In this document: positions 24,201 through 34,900 of the stretch, piece after piece
Numbering within the stretch: the stretch's first letter is position 1
Layout of the letters: every line of letters begins with the position of its first letter
NCBI GenBank assembly: GCA_003971905.1
Contig: RSEE01000001.1
Coordinates: 1,488,001-1,552,000 of the forward strand
From: Moniliella sp. 'wahieum'
Lineage: Eukaryota; Basidiomycota; Moniliellomycetes; Moniliellales; Moniliellaceae
Reading direction: 5' to 3'
DNA: 64,000 nucleotides
Translations under genes and position numbers: made by a program
The notes under the pieces: generated by a model
The model's database searches: none
Told to the model about the DNA's origin: nothing
What the model saw: the letters and a program-made list of their open reading frames with translations, nothing else

Positions 24201-25850
24201 CCCGCCGCTGAGCCAATGCCAGAGCCAAAGCCAGAGCCAGAGTCCAAGCCCAAGTCTGACACCGAGCCCCAACCCACTATTCCCTCAGCTCCTGCTTTGG
24301 AGCCCGCTGTTGAGCCAGAAGCACAGCCAAAGCCAGAGGCAGAGGCAGAGCCAAGAGCCAGGGAACCCGAGCCAGCGCCGGGGCCGGCGCCAGCGATGGA
24401 TCTGAGCTCAAATCTCGCTATGCTTCCCAAGCCCGAAATGGGGAGTGAGGATCTCGAACCCTCCGACTCGGCCACGATGACGACCGCGGATGCGAGTGCT
24501 AGTGAGGTGGAGGCAGATGCCCACGGAGCTGCGATCGTTAGTAGCACCTCCGGTGATACCATCCGTCCCCAACATCGGATGGAGGAAGAACCTCCGGTGC
24601 CGCCGGTGCCTGTGGTGCAAATGCCGCTGCCGTCTCACCAGCGGGACACGGGGACGGGCATTGAAGTTGGTGGTCCCGACCCGAGCGACTCAAGTGTTTC
24701 GATCCTTACTCCCTCCCCCTCTTGGCCGAACGACTCGATTGCCTCGGTCGACACGAGCGTGTCTGCATCCCGGCCTACGTCAGCAGCCACCGATCCGCAT
24801 GGAAAGTTGCCCACCATTGAGGCCGAGTCGGTCGACGAAATGGCGGAACCAACGCGGTTGAGCCAAGGCATCTCGTGTGTGATCGCACCGAAGATCGGTC
24901 GCTTCCGTGCGTTGATCAAGTACATTGGTCCTGTCCCCGGTCGCCAGGGGGTCTGGGTCGGGGTCGAAATCCCTTCCCCCTTTCCCAGGGCGCTGGAGGC
25001 GCTCCCCTTGGCCCGCACTATTCGAGAAACGAGCATGCAGCTGGACCGGGACGGAGCGATTCGAACCGATGGCTCCATTGAAGGCCACCACTTCTTCTCC
25101 CTCGGAGACCGCGCGACGGGAACAAGCCAGTGGCTCTCTCCCTTTGGCTCGCCTATGGTTGATCGTGCTCGCAGCCGCTCAAGCACAGGTGGTATGCCCC
25201 ATCCTTCGTCCATGACCCATTTCCTCGCTGGAGTGGCGGCAGTACTTCCACCATCCGTGGCCGCCGATCTCAGCCCTGGCGACCCGCGTCCTCGCCCGCC
25301 CTTGCCCTCCGCATGGACCTCTCGCCCGGGGGAGCAGGACGAGACACTACCGCAGTCGCAGTCGCACACACACACGATGAATCTACGTGGCATCCCCACC
25401 TCGGCAACCGTGCAGCATCGCCAGGCACGTTGGGCCCGCGTCCAGCGTCTCCTCACCCTATCTGGGGGTAGCGTGTGGGATGGGCCGCCCCCGACAGGCT
25501 GGCCAGCCTTGATCCTGGGCGCTCCTCCCCCCATACTCGTGCCACTTCGCCTCTCCACCCCTTGGGTCGGGCAGGCGGACGGAGGTGGTCGGGTGCATCG
25601 TCGGGCCCAGGCACGCGTTCCTTGACCGATTCGCCACCTCTTTCGTTCCGCAGCACTTCCCCCTGTCGGTCATGGTGCCGCAGGGACAGCACAAAATCCG
25701 TCGGTCTTTTCATCCGTCCCCGGGACGACGTGCTCGTTGTGGTTGGGCCGGATTGATCCCTTTGGCGAGTGGACTGCGTTGGAGGACCAGACAAGTCGGT
25801 GGGGAGTAGCCAACCTATTGAACAGTAATCTCTCCCTTCTCTTCTGCTTG
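18260..25850 (+). CDS. BTB/POZ–Pro/Glu-repeat–CAP-Gly domain protein
   Basis: One very long gene as I read it, about 2,400 codons. The start is [20 protein letters not shown]. Intron 1 is 18477–18558 (GTACGT…CCAG). A BTB/POZ-like region lies at about 19130–19800 ([53 protein letters not shown]), an adaptor fold often used for dimerisation or cullin binding. Then comes a Cys cluster ([12 protein letters not shown], about 19855), a helical segment and a long Ser/Pro-rich disordered region with internal repeats. Intron 2 is 22956–23001. A PE-repeat tract (23860–24370) leads to a CAP-Gly domain near 24890–25110 ([20 protein letters not shown]), a module that binds tubulin/EB1 tails, so a microtubule role is inferred. 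The last exon region reads DDVLVVVG and, after a shift, [19 protein letters not shown]. Many frame breaks. It could be two genes. Confidence 0.6.
21225..21440 (+). repeat. two tandem copies of a 117-bp coding repeat
   Basis: Copies run from about 21225 and 21341, encoding [14 protein letters not shown]… and [20 protein letters not shown]. Copy 1 has seven C at 21269–21275, one base fewer than copy 2 at the same place, and loses frame there. Confidence 0.85.
21740..22095 (+). repeat. hexapeptide-like repeat encoding E/D-P-x-P
   Basis: Imperfect 12/18-bp repeats (GAGCCAGATCCAGTTCCC-type) encode EPDPVP, DPAPER and similar units in the frame that runs to intron 2. In the other frames they read as Arg/Ser or Gln/Ile repeats, which are shadows. 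Confidence 0.8.
22345..22536 (+). repeat. three 63-bp coding repeats
   Basis: Three consecutive 21-residue units ending [14 protein letters not shown] and RASTAAL, each with a central SSP-rich part, inside the disordered region of the BTB/CAP-Gly gene. Confidence 0.8.
23860..24370 (+). repeat. Pro-Glu dipeptide repeat tract
   Basis: GAGCCA/GAGCCT repeats encode (Pro-Glu)n with periodic breaks of the form [25 protein letters not shown] and [15 protein letters not shown] (about 45–60 residues apart). A one-base error near 24185 shifts the frame. Confidence 0.85.
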
Positions 25851-26832
25851 CGGTTTTTGTGAGGGCGCCAGGGCCAGTGGCTTAGTGCGTGGGACCAGTC
25901 TTGATAGTGGATGCCATAGTTGACTCGGCCTGTTAGGAATGCACCCGCAATGGAGGTCAGTGAGGATGACTTCGACCGATAAGCCTATTACTGTTGGCCT
26001 CTTTGAATCGTTGTCCGGGCCGGAAGCTGATGGTGGATTGTTGCAACCAAAAAAACTCACTGTCTCTCCATGCCAACCCTAACCCTAAAGTATCACGTTG
26101 CTGCCGATTGAGACGGCATCGATTCCACGGTCTCGTCCCATGCGAGGAAGACACGCAGCCGAGAGCCTCGTCAGGCCTCAGGCGTCCTCTTTAGGCTCCA
26201 AGCCATGGCAGCCCACGGCATGGCCCGCCTGGCAAGGAGACGGGCTTTAAAATTTACCCCGGCTGCAGTTGGCCTGCGTCATGCATCATACATCACCTCT
26301 TGCCTCGTCATCCAGCACGGGGGCAGTATGGTCCATATATCATGGCGCAAGGTTTCTGGCATGATGGGCATCCCAGGCCCAGCTTGTTGCACAGTCCTTC
26401 CGGTGTTCTCCCTTTTCTGGAGGGATGGAATATTTTCTAAGCTCGTGTGTACAACCCAGCTATACCTGATCAAAACGCCTGTTGCTCTGCGGTTTCCACC
26501 CTCCAAGATAGCCGGGTGCCGACTGTGGGCCAGCCATTGAAGGAAAAACATATAATACGACGCCCTCCACAGGGGGATTATGCGACCCAGCAAAGCGTCG
26601 TTTGAAAGGAAACGGAAAACACCTTTACGCTGCCCTCCGTCGCGTTCTGGTCCACTCGTGTGGAATGAAAAAAACCTGTTCCAAAGATGCGCAGGCGAAC
26701 GGCTCTAATATATACGTTGCAGTGGGCGCAATATTGCGTCCATTCGCTTTTCACAGATCCCCAACCCCAAATCCCCTACCGTACCTTCGTTGGTTCTGTC
26801 GTGTTGCCTGAGGCGGCAACGTGACCAAAAGA
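25851..26832. other. intergenic region between the CAP-Gly gene and tRNA-Gly
   Basis: No gene seen. It contains two telomere-like CCCTAA units at about 26076–26090. The minus-strand frame 26279–26593 is not supported. Confidence 0.45.
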
Positions 26833-26925
26833 TGCTTCAAAGGGGAATCGAACCCCTGTCATATCGAGACGTAGAAGCTTGAAGCTGCTTGGCAACGATA
26901 TAGTATACCACTAACCCATTGAAGC
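26833..26925 (-). tRNA. tRNA-Gly (anticodon GCC), intron-containing
   Basis: The cloverleaf folds by eye. The acceptor GCTTCAA pairs with TTGAAGC, with A73 at 26833. D-arm GGTT/TACT has an AGTGGTA loop. The anticodon stem TATCG/CGATA holds the loop TTGCCA…T, giving anticodon GCC. The T-arm AGGGG/CCCCT has a TTCGATT loop. A 22-nt intron (26868–26889) sits at the canonical site one base after the anticodon. The intron contains an AAGCTTGAAGCT stretch, the same heptamer found in intergenic arrays. CCA is not encoded. Confidence 0.93.
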
Positions 26926-27645
26926 CCGATGAAATAGCCTTCGTGACTTCCATTGCAAGGGGCCCGTTCCTATATACACGTTCTACGGGCGTTTTTCCGC
27001 ATGTACCGCACCTTCCGGTACGCAGTCTTGTCCTTCTTTGACGCCAAAAGCCCCTTAAAGCGTGAGCCTCGTCTTCTATTCTTGGTGGTCCTCCAAAAAT
27101 GCTCGAGGTCTCCATTCACTCTCCATAATGCGGGCACCTGCAATTCTTCCTTTTGAGTCGCGTCTCATCCTCTTCTTCCCTTACATCAGTCGGTTCCTTG
27201 AGAACATGAGTGTGCCCAGCTCTTTGAGAAGATGAGGGGTTGCCCCTGAAGGAGCGCACAATCAGCTTGTTGAGGATCGGCTATCGCACAGAGCTTCATG
27301 TGCAACGTCCCCCGCCCCCGAACTTTAATTTTCTGGGCGCGCACAGGTGCATCACACGCCCAAAGACGTACTCCACGAGAGTCATGACCTCAGTCTACAT
27401 TTGCACTTGTTGCGTAAAGAACGCAACAGGGGCACAGAGCATGACGGAGACCAATCTGGACTTGTTGTATTGACGCACTGTGAGCTCAGTCGAAACAACG
27501 CACTTGGCTGTCGACGTGGAGGGTGAGCCTATAGAAGAGTTGTCGGCAACCCCGTTTTGTGCAGATTTTGCTTCGGGAAACGGAGAGACAAAGGAGCCTC
27601 AAGTTGAGCCCACAGGCAAGGGTTAGACCCAGAAGAACAAAAATG
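26926..27645. other. spacer between two tRNA genes
   Basis: No coding signal. Plain sequence with no repeat that I can recognise. Confidence 0.45.
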
Positions 27646-27747
27646 TGCACTCGCGGATTCGAACCCGGCAACAACTTATGCTAGCTCCTCGTGATGGAAC
27701 CCCAATGTTATGGGAAAGTTGCATCTTAACCACTTGATCACGAGTGC
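27646..27747 (-). tRNA. probable tRNA-Gly (anticodon CCC), intron-containing
   Basis: The acceptor GCACTCG (27741–27747) pairs with CGAGTGC (27647–27653), and A73 is at 27646. D-arm ATCA/AGAT has an AGTGGTTA loop. The anticodon stem CAACT/AGTTG holds TTCCCA…A, giving anticodon CCC. A 33-nt intron (27678–27710) lies at the canonical position. The T-loop TTCGAAT is present, but the 3' strand of the T-stem is two bases short (CCG after the loop instead of a five-base match to CCGGG). This may be sequence error or a decayed gene. Anticodon assignment is moderately sure. Confidence 0.7.
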
Positions 27748-28222
27748 GCAATGGCATTGTGATCCGCACAATGAGGAGTACCTGGAACAGACGTCAAGAT
27801 GCAAGCCCCCTGGCATGCTGTGGACCTAATCCGCCTAACGTAAAGACGCTAAAGACGAAGCTTTCGGGCCTGTCAGCACGTTTCAGTTGGGAAAAGAGGG
27901 GGTAGACCCGGTATGCGGCCTTCCGGGAATTGACGCGGTGAGTGTACTATGTAAGCAGCGACTGCGCCAAGACGCGACGAACCTTTGGGTGTGGGCGGTG
28001 ACAAGGAGGTCCAATGGATCAATGGCATGAATTCAGCGCAATCGAGGCGAAATGGACAAAGCAGGCAAGACTTGGTCCTGGGCAAGAGGGGCAGCACCAA
28101 CGCCGGACCCATCCCCTTTAGTTTAGAGAGCACCATATACGGAGCAAGGGAGACTAGATGTTCGACGAGGCCAAAGGTAAGGTGGAGGGATAGAGCAGGA
28201 GACGGCCAAAGGGAAATCTTAA
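27748..28222. other. intergenic region
   Basis: No gene or repeat that I can support between the second tRNA and the 3' end of the WW-domain gene. Confidence 0.45.
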
Positions 28223-28809
28223 TCACCAGTCTCCGCCGCCAAAGTCTCCACCGCCGTAGTCGCCGCCATTGTCCATGCCATTGTCATAGCCCTGGTCGTA
28301 CGCTTCGTCTTCCTTGTGATCAATCACGTCGTCAAGGAGCATGCCTCCCAACAGGCCACCTCCCAGCCCGAGGGCTGCACCGCCCCATCCGCCCAGACCA
28401 TGCTTCTTCTTGGCCGGGGCAGCCTGGATGACCTGAGGAGGAGGGGGCTGCTGTAGACTGGCTGCTGGTACATTGTGGTGGGGGCCATAGTCTGGCGCTG
28501 GGGCGGCGGACCACCGTAGCCGCCCTGGGGGCACCGTAGCCAGAGGGGCCTTGCGGGCCTCCGTAGCCGCCCTGCGGGGACCACCATAGTTGCTCGGGCC
28601 GTATCCGCGGGAAGGATCCGAGGGGGGCCCAGGGGGCGGGGCTATTGCTGCTGTTGCTGTTGGGGCGGATTCGTCCAGCGGGTGGACCCAGATCGAAAAC
28701 GCGGGGGCTGGCTCTTGGTGTCGACGTAGAACAGCGGCCATAGTTGCTGTCAAACTGCTTGGTCCACCCGGGGGGGAGGGGACGCTTGTCCTCGTTGGGG
28801 CCAGGACAT
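28223..28809 (-). CDS. WW-domain, glycine-rich protein
   Basis: Small fungal protein of unknown role. The N-terminus carries a WW domain, which binds Pro-rich ligands. It reads PPGWTKQFDSNYGR, then after a one-base loss near 28738 FYVDTKSQPPR, then SIWVHPLD, giving the two spaced Trp and the Tyr/Phe core. A Pro/Tyr/Gly-rich linker leads to a conserved KKKHGLGGWGGAALGLGGG segment, a Gly zipper-like stretch (LLGGMLLDDVIDH), and an acidic Gly/Asp/Tyr tail ending GGGDFGGGDW. The stop is at 28223. The ATG at 28809 starts MSWPQ/GPNEDKRP just ahead of the WW domain. The C-rich run near 28770–28778 also shifts frame. Confidence 0.75.
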
Positions 28810-29780
28810 GGGGGAGGGGTAGGAGGGTGGAGGGAGAGTAGTTTGTGTGGGTGTGGCGGAGGTCGAATGTGTTGCTCTTGCGGTGGATCGAGTATCAGAC
28901 TGCGTGTGGTGGTGCGTTGGAACGTTCAGCTGAGTGGCTGAAGCACACGAGCGGAGTGCTGAGTAGTGGCCCGTGCGGTGCGAGGCTGTGCGGTGCTGTG
29001 CGGAACGAAGCGAGGGCGAACGGCTGGCTGGCGCCGAGCGGGCATTGCATATTGAACGATCGACGCCACGTGGCATGCGGAATGTGAATGTGACACGGCC
29101 GCTCCCCCAGCACGCCCCCTGCGGCCAGTCGCAGCACCTCGGAATCGAGTGGCTCGGGCGGGCAGCGCAGCATCTGGCCAGTGTGCACAGCCCCTGTAGC
29201 CTCGGTGCGGAGAGCAGCAGACGATGCGCTCCAGCTGAAATGTTCAGCGGTGGGCTGGGTGACATGTGACAGTGACGTCAGCACACAGGCACGCACGCAG
29301 CGCTAGGAGTCGGCACTCGTTCAACGTGAGTGTACCCAGTCAGTTATACAGACGTACTCAGGACACCACTCCGTACTCTGTGGCCCTTCAAGCTTCGCTC
29401 GCTTCGCAGCTTCGACTCTGCCCATCTGCATCCCCCGCTCATCGCCGCCCAACCAAACGCGCATCCTGCGCTTCCACCATCGACCATCCCGCCCCCCTCC
29501 ACCGGCCCGCCTCGTACACATGACGCAATGTGCACTCCGGTCCACGGACGGGGACGCGTGGGGAGCGTCGTGGTCCGTGGCCTTGGGCGCATCACATGTC
29601 ACACACCTCCTGCCGCTCCGGCGCCCCCGTGCGCCCCCCTCTCTCCCCCTGCCCCTCCCCGGCCCCATTGTCGCGTTGTTCGCCCACAAAGCATGCCATA
29701 TTGAGAAGTACTTAATACCACCTACTGCGTCCCTATCCCCCTCCCCCCTCATCCCCACACGCACTAGACGAAGCACCAAC
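28810..29780. other. divergent promoter region, WW gene and glutamate decarboxylase
   Basis: The genes on either side are transcribed away from this 970-bp stretch. I see no gene in it. A GC-rich pyrimidine tract at 29590–29670 lies upstream of the decarboxylase start. Confidence 0.5.
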
Positions 29781-31423
29781 ATGGGACTGCTGCTCACGTC
29801 GATGCCATGACCTGTTCGAGCTCGCTGCCGACCACGGCTGCGCCTGAGCGACCGCGACGGCACCGGTCCCTGGATGGCAAGTACCAGAGCATTGGTTTGC
29901 CGCAGACGCACATTCCCAAGCGCGGTGTGGCAGGTGTGGATGCGTATGCGGCCGTGGCGTGGCGAGTTGGGCGCGGGATGGCAAGCCGACCCTCAACTTG
30001 GCCTCGTTGTCTCGAACGAGGTGGACGATTATGCCCAGCGGCTGTTCCAAGAGCATGGAACATCAACCTTGCGACGGGGACGAGTACCTTCCACCATCAA
30101 CTTGCACGGACGCTGTGTGTCGATGTGGCGGATCTGTGGCATGCGCCCAAAACGCATTCCGAGGACGGTGTGTGAGACGGTCCGTGCGCTGGGCACGGCC
30201 ACCACAGGTCCTCTGAAGCGATCATGCTGGGGCTTGGCGCTCAAGAAACAGTGGCAGCAACGGCGCAAAGCCGAGGGCAAGCCCACTGACAAGCCCAACC
30301 TGATTGTCGGTGCCAAACCCAAGTGTGCGTGGAAAAGGCGGCCAAGTACTTGACATTGAACTGCGCCTGGTGCCGGTTAGCGAGGAATCACACTACCGTC
30401 TCGACACCAAAAAAGGCGATCGAGATGGTGGACGAAAACACGATTGCTGTATTTGTCATTGCTGGCTCCACCTACACCGGTGCGATTGAGCCGGTCAAGG
30501 AGATGTCCGACTTGTTGGACGACCTGCAGGCCAAGACCGGACTCGATATCCCCATTCACGTCGATGCGGCCTCGGGCGGATTCGTGTTGCCCTTTGCCTG
30601 GCCGGAGCTCGAGTGGGATTTCCGCGTTAAGCGCGTAGCGTCCATCAACTCGTCCGGGCACAAGTTTGGTCTGGCGCCAGTGGGATTGGGGTGGGTGGTG
30701 TGGCGTACGCCAGACCACTTGCCCAAGGAACTGTTGTTTGAACTCTCCTACCTCGGCTCGGACCAGATTGACTTTAACCTCAACTTTTCCCGTCCGGCGG
30801 GCCAAATGGTGGTGCAGTACTACAACTTTATCAAGTTGGGCCAGGAAGGGTACAAGCAAGTGGTCGAAGCCGACTTGCGCAATGCGCGCATGTTTGCCCG
30901 TGCCATTGAAAAGAGTGGTGCGTACGAGGTGGTTTCCGAAAACCTAGCCCACGCTCCTACCGCCCCCACCAAGGACGAAACCCAAGCGGAGTACTACAAG
31001 CCTTCTTTGCCCGTTGTCGCGTTCCGCTGGACGAAAGAGTTCCGTACCAAGTACCCGCACTTGCAGCAAAAGTGGGTCCAAACCATGTTGCGCAGCAAAG
31101 GCTGGATCGTGCCCAACTACCCTTTGCCCGAACCGCTCACCGACCAGGAAATTCTTCGCATCGTCGTCCGCAACTCGATGAGCGAAGATATGGTGGTCAG
31201 CTTGGTCGAGGACTTGCTCGATGTCACCGACGCCTTGACCGACGACCACGTCGCCACAGCTGCCCTCAATCCCTCGCCCGTGGCGGCCAAGGCGGCCAAT
31301 GCTACGGGCGCAGGTCGCACGCACCGCTCCGACCTGTTCCACCCAGGCAAGCACGTTCGTACCTCGGCGCAGAAGCACAACCATGCCCACAGCAAGCCCT
31401 CGGGCTACGGCCACGCGTGCTAA
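29781..31423 (+). CDS. glutamate decarboxylase
   Basis: PLP enzyme converting glutamate to GABA and CO2 in the cytosol, first step of the GABA shunt. From 30323 one frame runs to the stop: MVDENTIAVFVIAGSTYTGA, the PLP-phosphate/Asp region IHVDAASGGFVLPFAWPELE, then SINSSGHKFGLAPVGLGWV with the Schiff-base Lys in HKFG, FNLNFSRPAGQMVVQYYNF, and GWIVPNYPLPEPLTDQEILR. The N-terminal half is scattered over frames but in the family's order: IPKRGVAGVDAYAAV, LNLAS, VSNEVDDYAQRLFQEHG, DVADLWHAPKT, GLALKKQWQQRRKAEGKPTD and IELRLVPVSEESHYRLDTKK. At least six single-base breaks lie between 29800 and 30420. The His-rich tail (GKHVRTSAQKHNHAHSKP) is unremarkable. Start uncertain by tens of bases. Confidence 0.9.
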
Positions 31424-31978
31424 ATGCTAAATACTAAATCCGAATCGACGATGGCAGACGAACCGCAACGGCATCGTCTACAAGGCCTAACGATTAATGA
31501 CGTTCCAATCGTTTAACAGGTTGGTGAGGAGGATTGCAATATGCATAGATGTTGTAGCCTTCTCCAAAGCTCTGACCACTTGGGCTCGACGTGGTCCATT
31601 TGGACTCGCCAGGCCCACGGGGAGGAGTCCCAAGCTGCGACAGGGTGGGAATCAGGTAAAGCAGACTCCGGAGGGCGTACAAAGAGGGGCTAGGAGGGTT
31701 AACGGTTACCGGTTAAGGCCGGGGGGGGGGGGACTAGGGGGACAAGCCCCAGGACATTTAACGATCATTGATCAACCGAGATTGGGGGCACCAAAAGGAA
31801 CTAGCTTCCGTGGTTAGACGCACGGGGGGGGAATCAGAGGGTAAACCACATCCTGGTAACGGCAACACGGGCAACGGCAACGGGCAACGGGGAGAGATAG
31901 AGAGAGGGAGAGGGAGAAGACGAGGCGGGAGGCAGGTCGCGGGGGGAGATAGGCGGGTACGATAGGAATGTTATAAGC
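31424..31978. other. convergent intergenic region with G-run and AACGGC repeats
   Basis: No gene. It contains TTAACGGTTACCGGTTAAGG followed by twelve G (31721–31732) and a GGCAACGGGCAACGG repeat at about 31857–31890. Confidence 0.55.
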
Positions 31979-34900
31979 TCAAGGAGAGGACCAGAGTTGC
32001 ATCGCTCGGTTCATCTCCGACTGAGCGCGGGTGGGTTCCATGTTAGTCTCCTTTGCAGCAAAGGGATGATCGATGAGGAGCGGAGGAGCAGAGGAGCGCA
32101 AACGTACAATTTGTTGGGCATCGGGGAACTCGGTCTCGGAAGGTTGGAACTCATGAGGGGAGGGCAAGACGCTCGGGCCCGAGTGGAGCCGAGGGCAGGA
32201 GCGTCGTACGGCTCGAACGGTTCGTAACCAAGCTGGCCTTGGTCCAAGGTGGGATCAAATGGCGGGTCGTACAGCGCGCCATCGAACGCTTGGTACTCGG
32301 CACGGGGGGCACCCGTCCTCCCACATCCAACGATTGCGCGCGGTGCCCCACGCGCCGCACGTCCTGTGTCCATGAAGGCGGTGGCACTTCCCACCCTCGT
32401 GCAGGCGTGTCGCGGACATAGGAGAAACTGTGCGCGGCTTGGTGCCCGTTTCGACGCCAAAAGTCGGGCAGCGGCGCTCGCTCAAGGTAAGGCGAAGTAC
32501 GAAGTGCGAGAACAGGACCAGATACAGTGTGAGCGTGGCGGGCCTGGGCGCGGGCTTGGGCTTGGGCTTGGGCTTGGGCTTGGGCGTGGGCTTGAGCTTG
32601 AGCTTGAGCGTGAGCATGAGCGTGAGCTTGGGCAGTGTGGACTGTCTGGGCCGTTTGCGCTGCCTGCACCGCCGAGCCAGCTCCTGACGAGGTGCGCGAG
32701 CCGAGGATGGATGTGGTGTTAGCAGTCGAGCTAGCTGTGCGCACCCTCTGGCTCTCATCGAGATGGAGGGTAGGATGCGCCTCCGTGGCCGGCGAAGCCA
32801 AGGGCGGAGGTCCGCTCCGGACTCCCCTCCGGCTCCAGGTGGGCGAGTCGGGGAGGGGAAGCGCCGAAGCGGAAAGTGCCAGGCTCCGCGTAGCAGGGGA
32901 AGTGTGGTGGTACTGGTGGTAGGGGACGGAAGGGGGTAGCCGTAAGGCGGGGGGATACGGGCATGGCGAGAGCCAGCCCGGCAGCCGGGCTAGGCGCCTG
33001 GAACACATCGAACATGGCTCGTACTGTCGGTAGAAGAGGCGCGTGGGAACGGGTGGTAAACAGGTGCAGATGTAGGGACGCGTCCTCCCGGTCCTCGGGA
33101 TCGGGTAAGAACGAGAGACGAAGGTTGAACTCGCGTCGCAAAATATCCGTCAGGATCGTAAACTCATGCGAGGCGACATAGGTGCTAGGCGGAAGGATGT
33201 GTACGCCCTCGTATGGTACTTGCTCCAGCAAAGCTGCGCAGCCCCGGGTAATTGGAGAGCAGGACCATAGATTGTCACCTCATCCAATGCTGTCTCGCGC
33301 GGGGGGAAACGGACGGCACAGCTATTCCGGGTCTCGAGGTCGTGTAATAACATGGCGCGCTCCGAGGCCAGACTGCGATGGAACCAACGCGCAATAGGAA
33401 GAGTCGTGGTGGTGTAATCTCGGTCTTTGGGGGCAACCATCTCCAACACAGCAGCTTTCAGGTGCAACAAGGAAGCAGCATTCTTGCCCGGCGTGCGTGC
33501 TACGACATTGTCCTCGTTACTGAGGTAGCCGCCCAAGGAGGCAAACTCCTCGGCCGAAGAGAATTTGACGTACACCCCATACCGTTTCATGATACGCTGA
33601 ATGTTCTTGCCCCCCACACCAATGATCGCTTATGGTACGTCTCGGGTACATGGAAGGAAATCTCGGCGGGCAATTCTTCTTCCAAGCAAGCCAGTCCAAG
33701 AAGAACGTTGCTTCCCTCGCACGGGCCCTCCAACCCGGCCAACGAGGCGGCGGAAGCCATGGGCGGCGCAGTGAGCTCAAGGGGGGTTCCAAACGCACCC
33801 AACTCAATCACAAAATTGTATTCGTTGAACGTATCGTACTTGACCTGGACGTTGGCCAACTTCATAATCTTGTTGACCTTGCCATTCTTCTTGCCCGAGA
33901 TAAAGTCGCGGTGTTCCGCCGCAAGCTCAATATGGACGGTCACCTCGGCGCGGGGGTAGGTGCGCTGGATCAGCGGGTGAGAGAGAAGGTGAGCAAGACC
34001 CTTTCGAACTTCGGACGAAGTACCGCGCAGCTCGACTCGGCTGGCCGAGGGCGCCAGGGCCTCCCTGCCAGTCACCCCGCAGCGGCGCAGAGGGTAAAGT
34101 GCACCTCGGCACCCGATACGAGCGCCACATCCGTCACCAGCGTCGCCACCTCTTGTTTCCAGCGTGGCGCCCATATCCAGCAGCGCAACGCTGGCGAGAT
34201 AAAAGAGAGAAGCAAGTGCCATCAGGGCGCAGGGTGCGCTCCATGGACGTGCGATTGTCTCCCAGTACTTGGATGCGGCCCTGGGCGCTGCCCAAAGGAG
34301 GAAAAGAGATGCGGGTTCCATTGTCGATCGCGATGCACCTCAGCTCGTCCCTCTTGTGCAACAAGAGCCAGTCCAACTTGCACGGTAGCATTTCCGCTTC
34401 CTTGGAAAGCAAGGCAGCGCTCTTGAGCTGCGCAATCTGCAACAACATCTCCTTCGCCCGCGTCACCCCACTGGAGGGACCGGTGATGTAGACCAGGTGG
34501 GCTTCCTGCGCCAAGCGTGCATCCTCACTGGTATCGGGGGGCGGACCCAGCCAAAGGTAGTGGGCGCAAAGTAGATTGAGGTACCAGTGTCGGCCTGGAT
34601 AGTCTGGATCACACACCGTTTGCGCCCACCAAGGATGTTGAGCAAGGTGCAGTCCAGCTCGCACGTATCGGTTTCCAGCCCGTTCTGCCAGTCGATCGTA
34701 GCTGCGTTAGTCCATTTCCACCCGACAAGGGGAAGAAGTGTGGGAGGGAAGGGGGGCGGGGGTGGCGTACCAGTTGGTCGCACAGAACCAAAACGCGGAT
34801 GCAGGCCAGGGCCACCGCATCGGAGGAACCGCGGATGTCGATCTGGGCAAACGTTTCGTCCTCGGCCTGGGCCAAGGCAGCGACGGGGGTATCACACGCA

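Noticed and set aside
23664-24272. Minus-strand Gly/Ser-rich open frame, and Gln/Ser/Arg-rich plus-strand frames
   Set aside because: They are other-frame readings of the Pro-Glu repeat; the plus-strand PE frame joins the CAP-Gly domain and has the better claim.
26076-26092. Internal telomere repeat
   Set aside because: Only two CCCTAA units, compatible with chance; nothing else suggests a chromosome end.
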